Shown here: positions 29,336 through 32,440 of the stretch, one piece after another
Numbering within the stretch: the stretch's first letter is position 1
Layout: the number at the start of each line of letters is the position of its first letter
From: Betaproteobacteria bacterium
GTDB lineage: Bacteria; Pseudomonadota; Gammaproteobacteria; Burkholderiales; Burkholderiaceae_C
Direction of reading: 5' to 3'
DNA length: 32,440 bases
Assembly (NCBI GenBank): GCA_013289985.1
Contig: JABCYW010000062.1
Span: 1 to 32,440, forward strand
The notes under the pieces: generated by a model
Database searches by the model: none
Told to the model about the DNA's origin: nothing
Seen by the model: the letters and a program-made list of their open reading frames with translations, nothing else
Made by a program: the position numbers and the translations under genes

Positions 29336-29794
29336 ATGAAAAAGATCCTGCTGCCCCTCGCGCTGGCACTGAGCGCGACCCTCGCCGCCGCCGCGGACCG
29401 CCCCTACGACGAGGCCGCCGACGCGAAGGCGCAGATCGCCGTCGCGCTGCACGACGCCGCCGCGGCCAGGGAACCGGTGCTGCTGATCTTCGGCGCGAAC
29501 TGGTGTCCCGACTGCCGCGCGCTCGACACGGCGCTCAAGACCGGCCGCAACGCGGAGCTGATGAAGAAGTTCAAGGTGGTGAAGGTGGACGTGGGCCGCT
29601 TCGACCACAACGTCGACGTCAGCACCGCCTACGGCAACGCGACGAAGAAGGGCATCCCGTCGGCCGTGATCGTGTCGCCCGACAACAGGATCCTGTTCAT
29701 GACCAAGGCCGGCGAACTGGCCGACGCGCGCAGCATGAGCGAGGACGGGATCTACCAGTTCTTCACGCAGGCCGAGGCCGCGACGCGCCAGTAG
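29336..29794 (+). CDS. Secreted thioredoxin-like protein
   Basis: This 152-residue protein has a signal peptide (KKILLPLALALSATLAAAA) and a thioredoxin fold with the active site Cys57-Pro-Asp-Cys60 in FGANWCPDCRALD. The KVVKVDVGRFDHN and KKGIPSAVIVSPD strands, including the cis-proline, follow. The CPDC motif differs from CGPC of thioredoxin and is common in periplasmic DUF953-like or TlpA-like reductases. It is likely a periplasmic disulfide reductase or chaperone; partner unknown. It directly follows the terminator of the preceding gene, so it has its own promoter. Confidence 0.85.
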   Translation: MKKILLPLALALSATLAAAADRPYDEAADAKAQIAVALHDAAAAREPVLLIFGANWCPDCRALDTALKTGRNAELMKKFKVVKVDVGRFDHNVDVSTAYGNATKKGIPSAVIVSPDNRILFMTKAGELADARSMSEDGIYQFFTQAEAATRQ

Positions 29795-29987
29795 CGCGGC
29801 TCAGGCGGCGCGCGCGATCGCGACCGTCCGCCTGCAACGATCTGCGCGGATTGGAGAGGCTCCGCGCAAAGCGCGAGGTGAGTCGTACCCGATCAAACCC
29901 GCGCGCCACCAGGGGCCGCCCGAGCGCCGGCCGGCCGGCATCATCCAGGCGAGCGACACTGTCGTATCGTCCCTGCAGGAGAGCACC

Positions 29988-30209
29988 ATGCCCGAATTCC
30001 ATGTCGAAGGAATGAGCTGCGCGCAATGCGTCAATGCGGTCACCATCGCGATCCACGCCCTCGACCCGGCCGCCGGCGTGGACGTCGATCTCGGCACCCA
30101 GCGCGTCCGCGTGCGCTCCGATCTGGACCGCTTCGTGCTGCAACAGGCGCTGGCGGACGCCGGCTACGATCCGCGGCCCGTGGGCCTGGAATCCTCCGAC
30201 CATCTCTGA
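29988..30209 (+). CDS. Heavy-metal-associated domain protein, CopZ-like
   Basis: This 73-residue protein is a single HMA domain with the metal motif Gly8-Met-Ser-Cys11-x2-Cys14 (EGMSCAQC) and the beta-alpha-beta pattern of copper chaperones, ending in a GYDPRPV strand. It should bind copper(I) or a similar soft metal in the cytoplasm. The ATG has a strong AGGAG upstream. It is 13 bases before the tautomerase gene, so probably co-transcribed with it. No copper ATPase or CueR gene is in the window. Confidence 0.88.
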   Translation: MPEFHVEGMSCAQCVNAVTIAIHALDPAAGVDVDLGTQRVRVRSDLDRFVLQQALADAGYDPRPVGLESSDHL

Positions 30210-30222
30210 CGGAGCCCGCGCC

Positions 30223-30606
30223 ATGCCCCTGGTCACGCTCACCGTGCGGCGCGGCAAGGACGCCGCGTTCAAGTCGGCCGTTCTCAGCGGCGTGCACAAC
30301 GCGCTGGTGGCCTCGGGCGTGCCGCCCGCCGACCGCTTCCACCGCGTGCTCGAGCTGTCGGCGGAGGATTTCCGCTACGACGCGAGCTACCCCGACCTGC
30401 CCACGCCGCGCACGGACGACTTCGTGCTGATCGAGGTGTTGCTGTCGGTGGGGCGCAGCGTGAAGGTCAAGCGCAAGATCGCGGTCGATCTCATCGACGC
30501 GCTGCGCCAGTCGCCCGGCCTGGCCCCCGACGACGTGATGCTGGTCTTCAAGGAGACGGCCTGGGAGAACTGGTCGTTCGGCGGCGGCCGCTTCATTCAC
30601 GTCTAG
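30223..30606 (+). CDS. Tautomerase-family protein (4-OT/MIF-like)
   Basis: This 127-residue protein begins Met-Pro-Leu-Val; removal of the Met leaves Pro1, the catalytic base of the tautomerase superfamily. The VTLTVRRGKDAAFKSAVLSGVHNALVASGVP start and the ETAWENWSFGGG end fit the double-length Tautomerase_2-type group. The substrate is unknown. It lies 13 bases after the HMA-domain gene; this pairing may be only operon neighbours. GGAG lies nine bases before the ATG. A strong hairpin follows at 30625-30655. Confidence 0.85.
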   Translation: MPLVTLTVRRGKDAAFKSAVLSGVHNALVASGVPPADRFHRVLELSAEDFRYDASYPDLPTPRTDDFVLIEVLLSVGRSVKVKRKIAVDLIDALRQSPGLAPDDVMLVFKETAWENWSFGGGRFIHV

Positions 30607-30943
30607 CAACGTGCGGAAACGACAGCGCCCGGACATGCACTGGATGTCCGGGCGCCGGCGTCCGTCTTGGAGTGGATGCGACCGACGAATCGATCGCGCG
30701 AACCGGGCTCGAGAGCCTCGCGCCGCACTGGGGCGCGCTCCTGCGTGAAACTGGGAGGTCGACACCGGATGTTGTTCGAGTTCTGTGTCCGATGTCGTTC
30801 GGCATGGTGCTACTTTGCCACCGGCCGGGGCCGCGTGGTGTCGGCCCAGGCCAGTTCGAGGCGTAGGACAAAATCCCGCATCCAGGCCGGCGAACGCTCA
30901 CGTCGCGCGCGCCGGGCAGCAGCCACGCCCACCAGGAGAACCG
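30607..30943. other. Gene-free stretch after the tautomerase gene
   Basis: A small plus-strand frame (30672-30866, 64 codons) exists here but shows no family match, no ribosome-binding site and mixed codon use, so I treat the stretch as non-coding. Near its end GTAGGACAAAATCCC (about 30864-30878) may hold a -10 element for the next gene, whose start has CCAGGAGAA just upstream. Confidence 0.4.
30625..30655 (+). terminator. Perfect 12-base hairpin after the tautomerase gene
   Basis: GCGCCCGGACAT (30625-30636) pairs with ATGTCCGGGCGC (30644-30655) around a 7-base loop, starting 19 bases after the stop. No T-run follows, so it may act with Rho or as a message-end stabiliser rather than as a classic terminator. 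Confidence 0.6.
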
Positions 30944-31318
30944 ATGTTCGACCACGTGAAATTCGGAGCCAGCGACTACGCCGCGAGCAAGGCGTTCTTC
31001 CTCGCGGCGCTCGCGCCGCTGGGCGTCACGGCCGGCGCCGAGGGCGTGCCGGCCTACGGCATCGAGCTCGCCGGAAGGGCCGACGCCTCGCTGTGCCTGT
31101 TCCAGGCCGACGAGAAGCCGGCGCCCCTGCACATCGCGTTCACGGCCGCGACGCGCGCGGAGGTCGACGCATTCCACCGCGCCGCGCTGCAGGCCGGCGG
31201 CCGGGACAACGGGCCGCCGGGACTGCGGCCGCGCTACCACGCGAACTACTACGCGGCGTTCGTGATCGGGCCCGACGGGCACAACATCGAGGCGGTCTGC
31301 CACCGGCCGGAGGCCTGA
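30944..31318 (+). CDS. VOC-superfamily protein (glyoxalase/dioxygenase fold)
   Basis: This 124-residue protein has the two beta-alpha-beta modules of the VOC fold: MFDHVKFGASDYAASKAFFLAALAPLG with metal-type His4, LHIAFTAATRAEVDAFH with a second His, and NYYAAFVIGPDGHNIEAVCH with a glutamate near the end. The pattern is that of small lactoylglutathione lyase-like proteins. The exact substrate cannot be assigned. The start has CCAGGAGAA just upstream. It is a separate unit from the exonuclease gene 41 bases downstream, or leads it. Confidence 0.88.
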   Translation: MFDHVKFGASDYAASKAFFLAALAPLGVTAGAEGVPAYGIELAGRADASLCLFQADEKPAPLHIAFTAATRAEVDAFHRAALQAGGRDNGPPGLRPRYHANYYAAFVIGPDGHNIEAVCHRPEA

Positions 31319-31359
31319 CCATCGGCCCATGAGCGGTCCCGCGGGGCATACTCGATCCC

Positions 31360-31968
31360 ATGGACAGACCCCGAGCGCTCGAGAGGCCCACCAGCGATCA
31401 GATCGCCGCCTTGCCGGCCTACGAGGCGCTGCCGCCCGCCCGCATCCACGTGCTGAGGACGGGCGCGCAGCTGGAGTTCGCCGAACGCCAGCTGCGCGCG
31501 GCGGTGCACGTGGGCTTCGACACCGAGAGCAAGCCCGTGTTCACCGCGGGCGCGCCGCAGACCGGCCCCGACGTGATCCAGTTCGCCACGTCCGACGACG
31601 CCTTCATCGTGCAGCCCGCCACCCCGGGCACGGCGGAATTCCTGCGCGCCATGATCGAGTCCGACGACATCGTCCGGGTCGGCTTCGGGCTGGACTCGGA
31701 TCGGCCGCAGTTGCATCGCAAGCTGGGCCTGCGGCTGGGCAAGGCGATCGACCTGTCGTTCATGGTCCGGCGCCTCGGCTTCAAGCAGGCGGTGGGCCTC
31801 AAGACGGCCGTGGCGGTCGTCCTGGGCCAGCGCCTTCCCAAATCGAGGAAGGCGACGACCTCCAACTGGGCAAGCCCCCACCTGAGCCCGCAGCAACTGC
31901 AGTACGCGGCCAACGACGCGCATGCCTCGCTGATGATCTACCGGGCGCTCGCCGGCCAGCAGGACTAG
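31360..31968 (+). CDS. DEDDy 3'-5' exonuclease (RNase D-like)
   Basis: This 202-residue protein is a single DEDDy exonuclease domain. ExoI has Asp54 and Glu56 (GFDTES), ExoII has an Asp in GFGLDSD (Asp112), and ExoIII has Tyr182-x3-Asp186 (YAANDAHAS). The substrate may be RNA (RNase D-like) or DNA (WRN-exo-like); the absence of an HRDC domain makes it smaller than RNase D. It ends on the same CTAG as the convergent gene of unknown function (31965-31968). Confidence 0.88.
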   Translation: MDRPRALERPTSDQIAALPAYEALPPARIHVLRTGAQLEFAERQLRAAVHVGFDTESKPVFTAGAPQTGPDVIQFATSDDAFIVQPATPGTAEFLRAMIESDDIVRVGFGLDSDRPQLHRKLGLRLGKAIDLSFMVRRLGFKQAVGLKTAVAVVLGQRLPKSRKATTSNWASPHLSPQQLQYAANDAHASLMIYRALAGQQD

Positions 31969-32393
31969 AGGAACAGCACCTTCGTGCCCGGCTCCGGCGC
32001 CGCGGCCTTCGCGGCGAAGCCGTCGAAGAAGAACACGATGTCGTCGCCTTCGTCGCCCGTGAGGCGGCCGACGACCTTGCTCCAGGTCATCAGCGCCACA
32101 TGCGCCGCAGGCTCGCCCACGACGAGGATGGGCTGCTCGCCCTCCTCGTGCCAGAAGTACTCGCCGCCGAACGCGCGCCGGCCCACCTCCAGCACGTAGC
32201 AGCCGAGTTGCTGCACGAGGCCCGTGACCACGGACTCGTCGAGGTCGGCGACGTAGGCCGACGCCTCGACCAGCATCTCGTCGACGGCCGCCAGGCTCGC
32301 CACCGAGAAGTCGAGCCGGCCGCCGGCGCGGGACTGCAGCGACGCGACCGCGCGATCGGCGGTGGTGGCGACCTCTTCCTGGATGGCGTTCAT
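31965..32393 (-). CDS. Uncharacterised acidic cytoplasmic protein
   Basis: This 142-residue protein has no signal peptide or membrane segments. It is an N-terminal helical region (DFSVASLAAVDEMLVEASAYVADLDESVVTGLVQQLGCYVLEVGRRAFGG) followed by a beta-type half (YFWHEEGEQPILVV...LMTWSKVVGRLTG). The build is reminiscent of small DUF3806-like or immunity-like proteins, but I do not recognise a family. The start at 32393 was preferred to the frame extension to 32429, which is non-conserved-looking and crosses a hairpin. It converges on the exonuclease gene with a CTAG overlap. Confidence 0.55.
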   Translation of the reverse strand: MNAIQEEVATTADRAVASLQSRAGGRLDFSVASLAAVDEMLVEASAYVADLDESVVTGLVQQLGCYVLEVGRRAFGGEYFWHEEGEQPILVVGEPAAHVALMTWSKVVGRLTGDEGDDIVFFFDGFAAKAAAPEPGTKVLFL

Positions 32394-32411
32394 CGCGCGA
32401 TCATGCGACCA

Positions 32412-32440
32412 CCAGGCCCGCCGCGGCAAGCCGGGCCTGG
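32412..32440. terminator. Hairpin at the right edge of the window
   Basis: CCAGGCCCG (32412-32420) and CGGGCCTGG (32432-32440) form a perfect 9-base stem with an 11-base loop, 19 bases upstream of the last minus-strand gene. The arm ends exactly at the window edge, so any extension or T-run is not visible. It may end the next gene's message. Confidence 0.4.

Noticed and set aside
30672-30866. 64-codon plus-strand frame after the tautomerase hairpin
   Set aside because: No ribosome-binding site, no similarity and no codon bias typical of the genome; kept as non-coding.

Overview
This window is about 32 kb of dense, very GC-rich DNA (roughly 70% in the core). Its codon use and gene content point to a betaproteobacterium of the order Burkholderiales. 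The zapD-yacG pair at the left edge, the LysR-gcdH-CoA transferase cluster, an fpr of the betaproteobacterial type and the intergenic palindromic repeats all fit a Rubrivivax/Roseateles/Methylibium-like genome. The genus is an inference. No rRNA, tRNA, CRISPR array, integrase or transposase was seen.

Layout. (1) 1-4965 is core: the end of zapD, yacG, then a glutaryl-CoA module (CaiB-family CoA transferase and gcdH on the minus strand, a divergent LysR regulator on plus) and fpr. The gcdH/LysR promoter region carries two near-identical T-N11-A boxes. (2) 5192-8930 is a metal-acquisition-like cluster: a small secreted DUF2946-like protein, a porin-like outer membrane protein, a ZnuA/TroA-type binding protein and a ZnuB-type permease. 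No ABC ATPase gene is present. (3) About 8931-14360 is an accessory island of visibly lower GC. It holds a zinc-finger/DUF3800 putative RNase H-fold protein, a second unknown protein of similar base composition, a secreted RidA-family protein, a beta-barrel protein, and a small cluster resembling an orphan RNase A-like toxin with a CdiI-type immunity protein. (4) 14362-21357 is core metabolism: bioB, an M3 oligoendopeptidase, panC-panB, and a coupled pair of a DUF4166 gene and a membrane-fused TIGR01777 epimerase gene. (5) 21518-24669 is an overlapping histidine kinase/sigma-54 activator pair. (6) 24638-28910 holds two LysR regulators, each divergent from its probable target (an NADPH:quinone-reductase-like dehydrogenase; an MFS exporter). 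(7) 29056-32393 holds small plus-strand genes (a secreted peptide, a periplasmic thioredoxin-like protein, a CopZ-like metal-binding domain, a tautomerase, a VOC protein, a DEDDy 3'-5' exonuclease) and a convergent minus-strand gene of unknown function.

The signals least explained by the gene list are three. First, an inverted repeat whose two arms supply the C-terminal codons and stop codons of two convergent genes, yacG and the CoA transferase. Second, an approximately 85-base triple-hairpin element that starts at the stop codon of gcdH and four bases after that of fpr, with paired changes between the two copies that keep the stems. Third, the accessory island with its candidate toxin/immunity cluster and zinc-finger DUF3800 gene. 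The island begins right behind the metal permease, where an ABC ATPase gene would be expected.
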